NCBI GenBank assembly: GCA_020025455.1
Contig: JAHHSC010000077.1
Location: forward strand, 1-6,489
Reading direction: 5' to 3'
Length of the DNA: 6,489 nt
DNA from: Lawsonibacter sp.
Lineage (GTDB): Bacteria > Bacillota > Clostridia > Oscillospirales > Oscillospiraceae
The position numbers were made by a program, and so were the translations under genes. Shown here in pieces: positions 1-6,196 of this stretch. The notes beneath the pieces were generated by a model. The model worked only from the letters and a program-made list of their open reading frames with translations. It was not told the DNA's origin and did not search any database. Position 1 is the stretch's first letter. The number at the start of each line of letters is the position of its first letter.

Positions 1-21
1 TTTCATGCCTGCGGCTACGTC

Positions 22-597
22 TCATTTTGTTGGATCATAAACCTTCAAAAGTGATACAAGGAATACAATACAAAGGATAAGGGCGATCAATCCACCCAAA
101 AGGTAATTGGCACACTGCATCATACACTGAAACGCCACAACAAACAGTAAAATTCGCACATATAGCTTATTTCGCGCTGCGGGCTCGGTGCGGAACCATA
201 TGTTTGCAAGCAGCAACACCATAAATACACCGGAAACAGCGGCCATAATGAATTTGAATGTATTGACTTGCCCGGGGTTCACACAGAAAATTGCCATTTG
301 TGCAGCACAAGAAGCGGTCAAACATACCGCATTGCTTTTGCTCAAAACAGTTTGCAGCCCTTTTTGCTCGATATGTTCCTTTGCAAACTGCATCCGTTCC
401 CTGCTGTTGTTCAACAAAAGATTTGTGTCTATGTGCAAGAGCTCTGCAAGCTGCAATAGATTTTGGGTGGATGGCTCCGCCTGTCCGGTTTCCCACTTGG
501 AAACCGCTTGTCTGCTCACCCCTAATTGATTGGCTACGAACTCTTGAGAAACCCCTTGTTTCTCTCTGGCTTTTTTAATATGATCGGATAATGCCAT
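22..597 (-). CDS. Membrane-anchored XRE-family (HTH_3) transcriptional regulator
   Basis: Protein of 191 residues. Residues 6-61 form a Cro/C1-type helix-turn-helix: the segment around VSQEFVANQLGVSRQAVSKW (16-35) followed by ETGQAEPS is the classic XRE signature, so DNA binding is well supported. After a short charged linker (65-80), the rest is hydrophobic, with about four possible membrane segments (about 89-108, 113-134, 145-165 and 166-186), ending in a short KVYDPTK tail. The membrane half carries six cysteines (92, 97, 105, 158, 162, 176). The ATG at 597 is chosen because AAGGAGG lies 8 nt upstream and the HTH begins right after it; the frame stays open further upstream, but that part is non-coding in character. 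The gene has its own promoter and is insulated from the upstream nucleotidase by a terminator. GC is in the mid-40s in sampled lines, well below the neighbours, which may indicate transfer. The signal sensed and the targets are unknown; autoregulation is an inference. Confidence 0.88.
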   Translation of the reverse strand: MALSDHIKKAREKQGVSQEFVANQLGVSRQAVSKWETGQAEPSTQNLLQLAELLHIDTNLLLNNSRERMQFAKEHIEQKGLQTVLSKSNAVCLTASCAAQMAIFCVNPGQVNTFKFIMAAVSGVFMVLLLANIWFRTEPAARNKLYVRILLFVVAFQCMMQCANYLLGGLIALILCIVFLVSLLKVYDPTK

Positions 598-622
598 AGA
601 AAGCGCCTCCTTACGTGCCTTT

Positions 623-651
623 ACTATACCAAATTTCGTTGCATATCGCCA
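623..651 (-). promoter_or_regulatory. Extended -10 promoter of the XRE regulator gene
   Basis: On the minus strand TATAGT (623-628) is preceded by TGG, giving a TGnTATAGT extended -10 element. At 17-bp spacing the -35 position (646-651) reads TGGCGA, a poor match to TTGACA, as is common with extended -10 promoters. The predicted transcript would start near position 615, leaving a short leader that contains the AAGGAGG ribosome binding site. Confidence 0.55.
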
Positions 652-677
652 CCAACTAGGACGCAACTTTCGGTTGC
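638..677. repeat. GTTGC/GCAAC repeat cluster, candidate operator of the XRE regulator
   Basis: The plus strand shows GTTGC (638-642), GCAAC (663-667) and GTTGC (673-677). The last two form an inverted repeat with a 5-nt centre (tttcg). CAACT also occurs twice in direct orientation, at 653-657 and 664-668, one helical turn (11 nt) apart. The cluster covers the spacer, the -35 region and the DNA just upstream of the regulator's promoter, where an autorepressor would bind. XRE repressors commonly bind short inverted repeats; the assignment here is inference from position and symmetry only. Confidence 0.35.
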
Positions 678-785
678 CTCGCATTTTTTCGGGGAAAATC
701 GGCCGTGTTGGGAGAGAGCGTAGGGAACAATCTGGGTCACGGCTGACCGATAAGAGAGGAGCACTCAAAGGGGTCGGGACGTTAA

Positions 786-836
786 GCACAAAATAAATCA
801 CCCACCCTGCATCAAACAGGGTGGGTGATTTTGTGC
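786..836 (-). terminator. Strong intrinsic terminator downstream of the nucleotidase gene
   Basis: A perfect 15-bp stem (795-809 with 817-831) closes a 7-nt loop. Its GC-rich core is CACCCACCCTG / CAGGGTGGGTG. Outside it, GCACAAAA (786-793) can pair with TTTTGTGC (829-836) after a small bulge. Read on the minus strand, the stem is followed by TTTATTTTGTG, a good U-rich tail. It lies about 80 nt after the nucleotidase stop codon and before the regulator promoter, so it should end the nucleotidase transcript. The plus-strand tail (TTTTG) is weaker, but some bidirectional action is possible. Confidence 0.85.
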
Positions 837-916
837 ATGGGTTTGCGGAAATAGGTTCAGGAATCACGATGTTGTTCGGCGGGTGAGCGGGAAATGCTGC
901 GCCGCGGTCCGATTCC

Positions 917-3067
917 TTAGTTGAACTTCTGATCGTTCTTCTGGGGGTTGAGAATGGTGATGCGGCCCTCCTGATGAGGGGCAATCTTGCCCAGCTCCTT
1001 GATGTACTCGCTGACGACGGTACGGTAGTAGTCGTTGGTGCGGTAGACCAGCTTGCAGCCGGGCAGGTCCTGGGCGGCTGTCTCGTGGTTGCCGTTGTCG
1101 TCATTGGGGTTGAGGACGTTGAACATCGTGTAGCCATCGCCGCCGCCGCACATGAAGTCGTTGCAGGCCAGGGTGTACCACTTCTCCAGATCCAGCGCGG
1201 AGCCATCGGCCATGGTCACGGAAACCAGCCGTTCCCCGGCGGGTTTGGAACCGTCAAAGGTATAGCTCAGGCCGGAGACCTGGGGGAACTTGCCGTTGGT
1301 CGCGGGATAGCCGGCCACGCCGTTCTCCAGAGCGTCCCACACGGTCTGACCGGTGACCTCCACCAGGGTGACCTTGTTGTCGAAGGGGAGCATGGCGAAG
1401 ATATCGCCCACGGTCACATCCCCGGCGTTGAGGCCGGCCCGGATGCCGCCGCCGTTCTGGATGGCAATATCGGCATTGCAGTGGGACCGCAGGGCATCCG
1501 CGGACAGGTTGCCCAGAGGGCTCTCCTGGGTGCGGACCAGGGGGCTGGACCAGGGAATGTCCTCGGCGCTCTGGCCGATGACGACTTCCATCTGGGCGTC
1601 CAGGTCGGCCTGATAGCCAGCCAGGATCTCCTTGATCTCGGCCTTTTCCGGCACGGCGGAGGAGAGGACGATCTGGTTAAAGGTGTAGCCGATGACCTGG
1701 CCGTCCTTCAGGTTCAGGTTGGTCTGGTTCACACAGGTGCCCACGCCGCCGGGATTGACCACCACGGTGCCCTCGATATTCAGCGGACGACCGAAGGTGT
1801 CGTTGCCGCCGCCGACCTCCATGTCGACGCCCTTCAGCTTGGTGGGAACCTCGTTGTTGTGGCTGTGGAGGTGGGCCAGAAGGATGACGGCGTCAGCCTC
1901 GGCGTTGGCCTTGGCCAGCACGCGGTCGCCGACCTCCCACTGGTCGTGGAATTCGATGTCCTGGGTGTTGGTGTAGTGGGTGGTGGCCTTGGAGCCGTCA
2001 TCGGTCAGGCCGACAATGGCCACCTTCACGCCGTCCAGCTCCTTGATGATATAGGGGTCAAACTGCTCGGGGTAGGAGCCGTCCTTCCAATAGGTGTTGG
2101 CGGAGAGCATGGCGTAGTCGGCACGGTCCGCCAGGGACAGCAGATTATCAAAGGAGTAGTCGAAGTCGTGGTTGCCAAGGGCCACAGCGTCGTAGCCCTG
2201 GGCGTTCATCACGTCCACACTGGATTTGCCCAGGGAGATGTTGGCCAGGTCGGTGTTGTAGGGGGAGTCGCCGGCGTCAATCACCAGGGTGTTGGGGTTG
2301 CGCTTGCGGATCTCGTCGAAGATGTAGCCGGCCTTAGCGGAGCCGCCCACCTCGATCTTGGACCCGGAGGGGGTGTAGGGGACCATGTTGCCGTGGATGT
2401 CGGAGGTGGACATGGTGGTGAGGATGGTGAGATCACGGGTAGCGGTATCCAGCAGGTAAGCGGCCTCGCCGCGCGTGATGACCGCATCGGTGAGCTCCAG
2501 GTCAGCGGGGAGCAGGCCGTCGGCCTTGCCCTGGGCCAGGAAGTCCATCTTCTTGTCGGCACCGTAGACCGCCTTCATAACGGACAGGGCAAACTGGGCG
2601 CGGGTCACTTCCTGCTCGGGCTGGAAGGAGCCGTCAGCCTCAGGAGCCATGAGCCGGGCCTCCAGCACGGTGTTGGCAACGGTCTCAGCCCAGGTGCCGA
2701 CCGCGTCGGGGGCGGCGGGCATGAGGACGGCATCCAGATTGGCCACAGTGGTGTCGGTGGAGTAGAACTGCTTGACGATGGGGGCCTCTCCCTCAGCGGG
2801 AGCGGGAGCCTCCACGGAGTAAACGGGGGCCAGGTAGAAGGCGTTATAGAGCAGCGCGGCGGCGGCAGACCGGGTCAGGGGAGCCGCGGGGCGGAAGGTA
2901 CCGTCTCCGACGCCGTGAATGACATCCCGGTCGGCCAGCGACCGGATGCTGGACTCATAGGGGACGCCCTCCACATCGCTGACGCTGCCAGCCAGTACGG
3001 TGGGGGAGGCGAGGGAGAGGCAGAGGCAGAGGAGCAGGGCGAGAAGTTTCTTCGGGTGTTTGCGCAT
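917..3067 (-). CDS. Secreted SLH-domain 5'-nucleotidase / metallophosphoesterase
   Basis: Protein of 716 residues. The ATG at 3067 is chosen because AAAGGA (3076-3081) is 8 nt away; an ATG three codons earlier overlaps that site. Residues 1-26 are a signal peptide (KK, then a Leu/Cys-rich core, cleavage likely after VLA). SLH modules follow at about 29-76 and 121-168, with a weaker third at 172-208; each retains a TR motif (TRSA, TRAQ, TRGE). They should bind secondary wall polymer and hold the enzyme at the surface. The metallophosphoesterase domain (about 213-465) has D223-x-H225, GD at 266-267, GNHD at 298-301 and H399. The C-terminal nucleotidase domain (about 495-708) has NGGGIR (538-543), PFDN (561-564) and a GGGDGY loop (641-646). 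Family members release phosphate from nucleotides, cyclic nucleotides or UDP-sugars; the substrate cannot be told here. Oddly, the usual GGHxH metal motif reads GGGND (419-423), losing both histidines. The gene is monocistronic, with its own promoter and terminator. Confidence 0.92.
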   Translation of the reverse strand: MRKHPKKLLALLLCLCLSLASPTVLAGSVSDVEGVPYESSIRSLADRDVIHGVGDGTFRPAAPLTRSAAAALLYNAFYLAPVYSVEAPAPAEGEAPIVKQFYSTDTTVANLDAVLMPAAPDAVGTWAETVANTVLEARLMAPEADGSFQPEQEVTRAQFALSVMKAVYGADKKMDFLAQGKADGLLPADLELTDAVITRGEAAYLLDTATRDLTILTTMSTSDIHGNMVPYTPSGSKIEVGGSAKAGYIFDEIRKRNPNTLVIDAGDSPYNTDLANISLGKSSVDVMNAQGYDAVALGNHDFDYSFDNLLSLADRADYAMLSANTYWKDGSYPEQFDPYIIKELDGVKVAIVGLTDDGSKATTHYTNTQDIEFHDQWEVGDRVLAKANAEADAVILLAHLHSHNNEVPTKLKGVDMEVGGGNDTFGRPLNIEGTVVVNPGGVGTCVNQTNLNLKDGQVIGYTFNQIVLSSAVPEKAEIKEILAGYQADLDAQMEVVIGQSAEDIPWSSPLVRTQESPLGNLSADALRSHCNADIAIQNGGGIRAGLNAGDVTVGDIFAMLPFDNKVTLVEVTGQTVWDALENGVAGYPATNGKFPQVSGLSYTFDGSKPAGERLVSVTMADGSALDLEKWYTLACNDFMCGGGDGYTMFNVLNPNDDNGNHETAAQDLPGCKLVYRTNDYYRTVVSEYIKELGKIAPHQEGRITILNPQKNDQKFN

Positions 3068-3110
3068 ACATGACATCCTTTCCATTGCTTTAATAGGGGA
3101 TTGGGATTGA

Positions 3111-3119
3111 ATTATACCA
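3111..3119 (-). promoter_or_regulatory. Extended -10 promoter of the SLH nucleotidase gene
   Basis: The minus strand reads TGGTATAAT: a perfect TATAAT (3111-3116) with the TGn extension (3117-3119). The -35 position at 17-bp spacing reads TACCAA and is poor, consistent with an extended -10 promoter. Transcription would begin near 3104, giving a leader of roughly 35 nt before the start codon at 3067. No riboswitch-like structure fits in that leader. Confidence 0.65.
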
Positions 3120-3146
3120 TAATTTCCCGCTGTTTGGTACAGGAGT

Positions 3147-3190
3147 GTGTAAAAAAATGGTAAAATCTTCCCCTTGGTTTTGTAAGGAAG
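3147..3190 (-). terminator. Possible weak terminator of the phosphodiesterase gene
   Basis: On the minus strand CTTCCTT (3184-3190) can pair with AAGGGGAAG (3167-3175) with a 2-nt bulge and an 8-nt loop. It is followed by the T-rich stretch ATTTTACCATTTTTTTAC. The stem is short and interrupted, and it lies about 120 nt after the stop codon, so termination here would be partial at best. It is the best candidate I find between 3309 and the nucleotidase promoter. Confidence 0.35.
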
Positions 3191-3309
3191 CTGGGTACCT
3201 AAGGAACGATCCATCGTGCGTTTCCGGCACGGCGGAAGGAGGCGGTGACGCAGCATCGGACCTGAACCATGGCCGGCGGGAGAGGCAGCGCTCGGTTTGC
3301 CGGGTGGAT

Positions 3310-4047
3310 TTACCGCAGACCCCGCTCGCTTAAAATAGCAGCCACCCGGTCGGGGAAGTTGGAGATGATGCCGTCCACCTCCAGGTCGATCATACGGTTG
3401 ATGTCCTCCGCTTCGTTGACCGTCCAGGCGTTGAGCTGGACACCGTGGGCCTTCAGATTGGCGGTCTCCCGGTCGGTGAGCATATAGAACTGGGGATGGT
3501 AGGCCTCCACAGCATGGGAGGAGACATACTGGCCGGGGTCCAGAATCCAGGTCTCGGAGAGAAAGCCGCAGGGCAGCTCGGGGGCCAGCTCCTTCATCCG
3601 AAGGATGGAGTTGTGGTTAAAGGAGGAGATGATGACCCGATCCTCCATGTGGTACGCTCGGATGAGACCGCAGACCGCCTGCTCAATGCCGGGGTACTCG
3701 CACACGCCGGTTTTCAGCTCGATGTTGGAGCGGATGTCCCGGTTTTGGACCAGCTCGAAGTACTCCCGCAAGGTGGGGATGCGCTGGAAGCCGACCTGTC
3801 CGGCGTACTGGTAGGAAAAATCGGCCTTGCACAGCTCGTCATAGGTCATGTCCTTGACCCAGCCGGTGCGGTCAGAGGTGCGGTCGATGGTCTCGTCATG
3901 GATGATGACAAGCTCTCCGTCACGGGTCAGGTGGACGTCGAACTCGATGCCTTCGCAGCCAACCTCCAGGGCCTTCTCAAAGGCCAGCATGGTATTTTCA
4001 GGGTACTTGCCGCTGAAGCCGCGGTGGCCGTAATTTCTGCACTTCAT
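3310..4047 (-). CDS. Glycerophosphodiester phosphodiesterase (GDPD family)
   Basis: Protein of 245 residues, the usual length for a single-domain bacterial GDPD (UgpQ-like). It hydrolyses glycerophosphodiesters such as deacylated phospholipid head groups to sn-glycerol 3-phosphate and an alcohol. The TIM-barrel signatures are all present: HRG with H8 and R9, PENT (16-19), E35-x-D37 as metal ligands, H50 in the IIHDET segment as the second catalytic histidine, IELK with E110 and K112, SSF (141-143), the NAWTVN strand (206-211) and DGIISNFPD near the end. There is no signal peptide or membrane segment, so it should act in the cytoplasm on imported substrate or internal lipid turnover products. 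The ATG at 4047 has AAAGGAG 7 nt upstream and directly precedes the catalytic HRG. The nucleotidase gene follows on the same strand after 242 nt but has its own promoter. All expected active-site residues are intact. Confidence 0.93.
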   Translation of the reverse strand: MKCRNYGHRGFSGKYPENTMLAFEKALEVGCEGIEFDVHLTRDGELVIIHDETIDRTSDRTGWVKDMTYDELCKADFSYQYAGQVGFQRIPTLREYFELVQNRDIRSNIELKTGVCEYPGIEQAVCGLIRAYHMEDRVIISSFNHNSILRMKELAPELPCGFLSETWILDPGQYVSSHAVEAYHPQFYMLTDRETANLKAHGVQLNAWTVNEAEDINRMIDLEVDGIISNFPDRVAAILSERGLR

Positions 4048-4097
4048 AGGGATTCTCCTTTATATCTGATGGACTACGCGCCATGGATGTGGACGCC

Positions 4098-4127
4098 TTG
4101 ACACGGTTTGTCGAGATCCAGTATAAT
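4098..4127 (+). promoter_or_regulatory. Consensus sigma-A promoter of the permease gene
   Basis: The -35 box TTGACA (4098-4103) and -10 box TATAAT (4122-4127) are both perfect matches, with an 18-bp spacer. Transcription would start near 4134, giving a leader of about 30 nt before the ATG at 4165. A promoter this close to consensus is expected to be strong unless repressed. Confidence 0.85.
4100..4112. repeat. Inverted repeat GACA-N5-TGTC overlapping the permease -35 box
   Basis: GACA (4100-4103) and TGTC (4109-4112) form a perfect 4-bp inverted repeat with a 5-nt centre, and T4098/A4114 adds one more symmetric position. It overlaps the permease -35 box and lies close to the start of the opposing transcript, so a bound protein could affect both. 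Short repeats like this also occur by chance, and half of it is the -35 sequence itself. Confidence 0.25.
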
Positions 4128-4148
4128 ATTTTTTATCACGGATTGCAA
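4120..4148 (-). promoter_or_regulatory. Promoter of the phosphodiesterase gene, overlapping the permease promoter
   Basis: On the minus strand TTGCAA (4143-4148, 4 of 6 to consensus) and TATACT (4120-4125, 5 of 6) are separated by exactly 17 bp. Transcription would start near 4113 and give a leader of about 65 nt. Its -10 box shares 4 bp with the plus-strand TATAAT, so both promoters use the same melted segment. Confidence 0.6.
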
Positions 4149-4164
4149 TTGATTGGAGATCAAT

Positions 4165-5322
4165 ATGACAACGATACAAGGTGAATCGAAGCTTACCTTC
4201 TTTGAGGCCGCCAGCATCATCGTGGGTCACGGTGTGGGCTCTGGCATCCTGTCTGTTCCCTATCTGGCCTCCCGCAACAGCTTGAGAGAAATTTTGCTCA
4301 TCATCGGCTTCTGCTACCTTTTTAATGTGGTTATGCACCTTATTATTGCGGAGCTCTCTTATAATAATGGCGGCGCGCAGTTTATTACCTGTCTGGATGC
4401 GGAGCTGTTCTCCGGCAGAATCAAAAAGGTGCTCACCTGGGCGTCCTTTCTTACCCTGGGTCTGTCAGTGATCGTCAACGTCAGCGCCTTTCTGACCGGT
4501 GCGGCGGCGGTGTTCCGCTCCTGGTTCGGCCTAAGCGATGTGGCAGGTATGCTCATCTTCTACGCGTTGGGCGCGGGTGTGGTGTTCGTGGGGATGAAGC
4601 TGGTGGGAATCTGCGAAAAGCTGGCGGTGGGCTCTATGATCCTGGTGGTGGGCGTGCTGTGCGCGGCAACCCTTCGCTCTGACATGAGCCCCCTGCCCAC
4701 GGGCTGGCACGGCATCCATAACGCCCTGGCTCTTTTCAGCATGGTGTCCTTCTCCCTGTCCGCCGTCATGTCCACGCCCCAGGTGGTCAAGGGGTTGGAG
4801 GGGGATGTGAAGCGCATCCGCACCGCCATTTTCAGCGGCCTGGGTGTCAATGCGGGGCTCATTCTGCTCATTACCCTCATCACCCTGCTGGGAGCGGGGG
4901 AGGGGATCTCCCAGGATGGCGCGCTGGTGGATCTGGCGGCGCACTTGGGCGGCTGGGTCAGCGTGGTAGGCTATATCTTTACGCTGCTGGCGCTGGCGAC
5001 CTCCTTCTGGGCCAACACGCTGAACCTGCGGGATATCGTCCACGAGCAGACCCACTGGGGCGTTCGAATGAGCTGGCTGGCCGCCTCGCTGCCCTGTCTG
5101 GTCATCGCCCTCTTTGGAAGTGCCACGTTTGTGGGCTTCACCCGGTTTGCCAGCATCATCCAGGTGGTCACCGGCGTGGGCATCATCGTGGCCTATGCCC
5201 TGTCCCGAAAGCGAATGGGAACGGCGGAGCTGGTGGGGCCCTTCGGCACGACGCCCTTCCAGCTTATGGTAGTGGTCGGTACCCTTTTGGCCAGCGTGGG
5301 TGCCATGTTGCCCGTGAAGTGA
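4165..5322 (+). CDS. Amino-acid permease, APC superfamily (aromatic amino acid transporter-like)
   Basis: Integral membrane protein of 385 residues with about 11 hydrophobic helices (approximately 13-35, 43-64, 89-117, 127-147, 153-170, 185-207, 221-243, 263-282, 302-319, 325-346 and 365-383). The first helix contains GHGVGSGILSVPYLA (21-35), the glycine-rich unwound substrate/ion-binding segment typical of amino acid/auxin and hydroxy/aromatic amino acid permeases. The length also fits (about 380-420). The likely role is proton- or sodium-coupled amino acid uptake; the substrate cannot be read from sequence. The ATG at 4165 is chosen because GGAG (4155-4158) lies 6 nt upstream. An in-frame TTG at 4153 is rejected because it would place that ribosome binding site inside the gene. 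The gene is transcribed alone from a near-consensus promoter, divergent from the phosphodiesterase gene and convergent with the sortase gene. No clear terminator is visible in the 52 nt after the stop. Confidence 0.82.
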   Translation: MTTIQGESKLTFFEAASIIVGHGVGSGILSVPYLASRNSLREILLIIGFCYLFNVVMHLIIAELSYNNGGAQFITCLDAELFSGRIKKVLTWASFLTLGLSVIVNVSAFLTGAAAVFRSWFGLSDVAGMLIFYALGAGVVFVGMKLVGICEKLAVGSMILVVGVLCAATLRSDMSPLPTGWHGIHNALALFSMVSFSLSAVMSTPQVVKGLEGDVKRIRTAIFSGLGVNAGLILLITLITLLGAGEGISQDGALVDLAAHLGGWVSVVGYIFTLLALATSFWANTLNLRDIVHEQTHWGVRMSWLAASLPCLVIALFGSATFVGFTRFASIIQVVTGVGIIVAYALSRKRMGTAELVGPFGTTPFQLMVVVGTLLASVGAMLPVK

Positions 5323-5374
5323 GACGGAAATCCAATCGCCCATATCTGATAGAACGGTTCCGCCATCCCACGGT

Positions 5375-6184
5375 TCATTTTTGGATCGGAGCGCCGGGAT
5401 CGTCAGATTGCACCTGAACCAGCCGTCCTAGTACAATATACCGGGCATGGTCGAATTCATAGGAACAGGTGGAGAGCGTAACCCAGCGGTCATCCTCCCT
5501 CGGCTCTGTATTTGAAGTGAAGTCGGAGAGTGCCTTGGCCTCCATGACCTGCTTGACTGCATTTTCCCCGGTGTCCGGCACATGGTAGAAGTGGGAATCG
5601 GACCGGACGACGCACCCGGCGGTCACTTCGAGCTTATAGCACTGGTTGGGGAGAAAGAGCCACATGACAGGGTGCGCCTCGTAGTAGTCCTGCTGGCAGT
5701 AGTTCTTCAAGGAGCCAAACATATTGCCGCTTCGCATATTGTGTCCATAGATGATGGTATTCCGGTCGGAAAAATCAGAGGCGCTGCGGTAATCCACGAA
5801 CAGAGACCCGTTCACATTTTTAGTCTTGTCTGGGAGACGCCCCAGATAGTAGTGGTTGTCTTTGGCTTGCAGGAGCGGGTAGTTGATGGGAGTATCTTGA
5901 CTATATAACCAGCCCACAATATCGGGGTTATCCGCCAGCAGCGATTCAAAATCCACTGTAATAGGGGGGAGCTCCTTAGGAGCTGCCGGCACGGCGGGGG
6001 CAGACACCGACGGTTCAGGCATTTGTGTGACATGCGCAACCGCCTCTTGCGCCAGACGTTCATTTGCCTTTCTGCTTGTGTGAGTTTCCAGAACATAGGC
6101 CCCAATGCGGACAGCCGAACATAACACGAGTGCTGCCCCCAAAAGTCCGAGGCATGGCCGCGTCCATTTTTTTATCATAGACAT
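5375..6184 (-). CDS. srtB: Class B sortase
   Basis: Protein of 269 residues. A short basic N-terminus and one membrane helix (about 8-31) anchor it with the catalytic domain outside; residues 52-74 form a Pro/Ala-rich linker. The sortase domain (about 78-256) contains IIYGHNM with catalytic H148, TLSTC (236-240) with nucleophile C240, and R248 in DHARYIVLGRL. The YGHNMRSGNMFGSLKNY segment and the longer helical insertion before TLSTC (about 205-230) are class B features. Class B enzymes cleave NPxTx-type signals and attach the protein to peptidoglycan, or in some pathogens polymerise pilins. The neighbouring upstream gene encodes a protein ending in an NPKTS signal, the likely substrate. The ATG at 6184 gives the longest frame, with GGGAG 5 nt away; the ATG at 6178, with AGAGG 8 nt away, is about as likely and removes two residues. 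A terminator-like hairpin ends 12 nt before the 6184 start, so expression probably relies on read-through. Confidence 0.93.
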   Translation of the reverse strand: MSMIKKWTRPCLGLLGAALVLCSAVRIGAYVLETHTSRKANERLAQEAVAHVTQMPEPSVSAPAVPAAPKELPPITVDFESLLADNPDIVGWLYSQDTPINYPLLQAKDNHYYLGRLPDKTKNVNGSLFVDYRSASDFSDRNTIIYGHNMRSGNMFGSLKNYCQQDYYEAHPVMWLFLPNQCYKLEVTAGCVVRSDSHFYHVPDTGENAVKQVMEAKALSDFTSNTEPREDDRWVTLSTCSYEFDHARYIVLGRLVQVQSDDPGAPIQK

Positions 6185-6196
6185 AACCTCTCCCGT

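Larger units (their letters stand above)
598..916. other. Gene-free interval between regulator and nucleotidase
   Basis: These 319 bases hold the regulator's ribosome binding site (AAGGAGG on the minus strand, 606-612), its promoter and repeat elements (623-677), and the terminator of the nucleotidase gene (786-836). Between them, 678-785 shows no recognisable gene. It contains one small perfect inverted repeat, GGTCA-N4-TGACC at 735-748, whose role is unknown. The minus-strand reading frame that stays open through here gives a low-complexity peptide without family features and no convincing start. Confidence 0.6.

Noticed and set aside
1..21. ATG on the minus strand at 4-6 that could begin a gene downstream of the regulator
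   Set aside because: Only two codons are visible and there is no properly spaced ribosome binding site; it cannot be supported from this window.
735..748. Inverted repeat GGTCA-N4-TGACC as an operator
   Set aside because: It is over 100 bases upstream of the only promoter it could serve and short enough to occur by chance; mentioned only in the interval note.
598..1206. Upstream extension of the regulator frame into the nucleotidase gene
   Set aside because: The extension overlaps the nucleotidase gene and a strong terminator, and reads as Thr/Ser/Pro-rich noise. The ATG at 597 has an ideal AAGGAGG site and starts the HTH domain.
974..3073. Open frame of 699 codons on the plus strand, fully antisense to the nucleotidase gene
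   Set aside because: It is a by-product of high third-position GC in the real gene: its translation is a Gly/Val/His/Gln-rich low-complexity string with no domain. The minus strand in the same span encodes all nucleotidase motifs.
3068..3256. N-terminal extension of the nucleotidase by 63 residues
   Set aside because: It would put the extended -10 promoter inside the gene and hide the signal peptide internally. The start at 3067 has a well-spaced ribosome binding site.
3145..3333. Small plus-strand frame (62 codons, GTG start) in the gap before the phosphodiesterase gene
   Set aside because: The AGGA directly abuts the start with no spacing, the frame overlaps the end of the real gene, and the peptide has no recognisable feature.
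4153..4164. TTG start for the permease four codons upstream
   Set aside because: Using it would place the GGAG ribosome binding site within the coding region; the ATG at 4165 is correctly spaced from it.
4063..5350. Shared ATATCTGAT near 4063 and 5342 flanking the permease gene, as possible mobile-element ends
   Set aside because: The match is only nine bases in direct orientation, with no transposase, inverted ends or target duplication; chance is sufficient.
5582..5908. Plus-strand frame of 108 codons inside the sortase gene
   Set aside because: It is antisense to the conserved catalytic core of the sortase and has no domain or ribosome binding site of its own.
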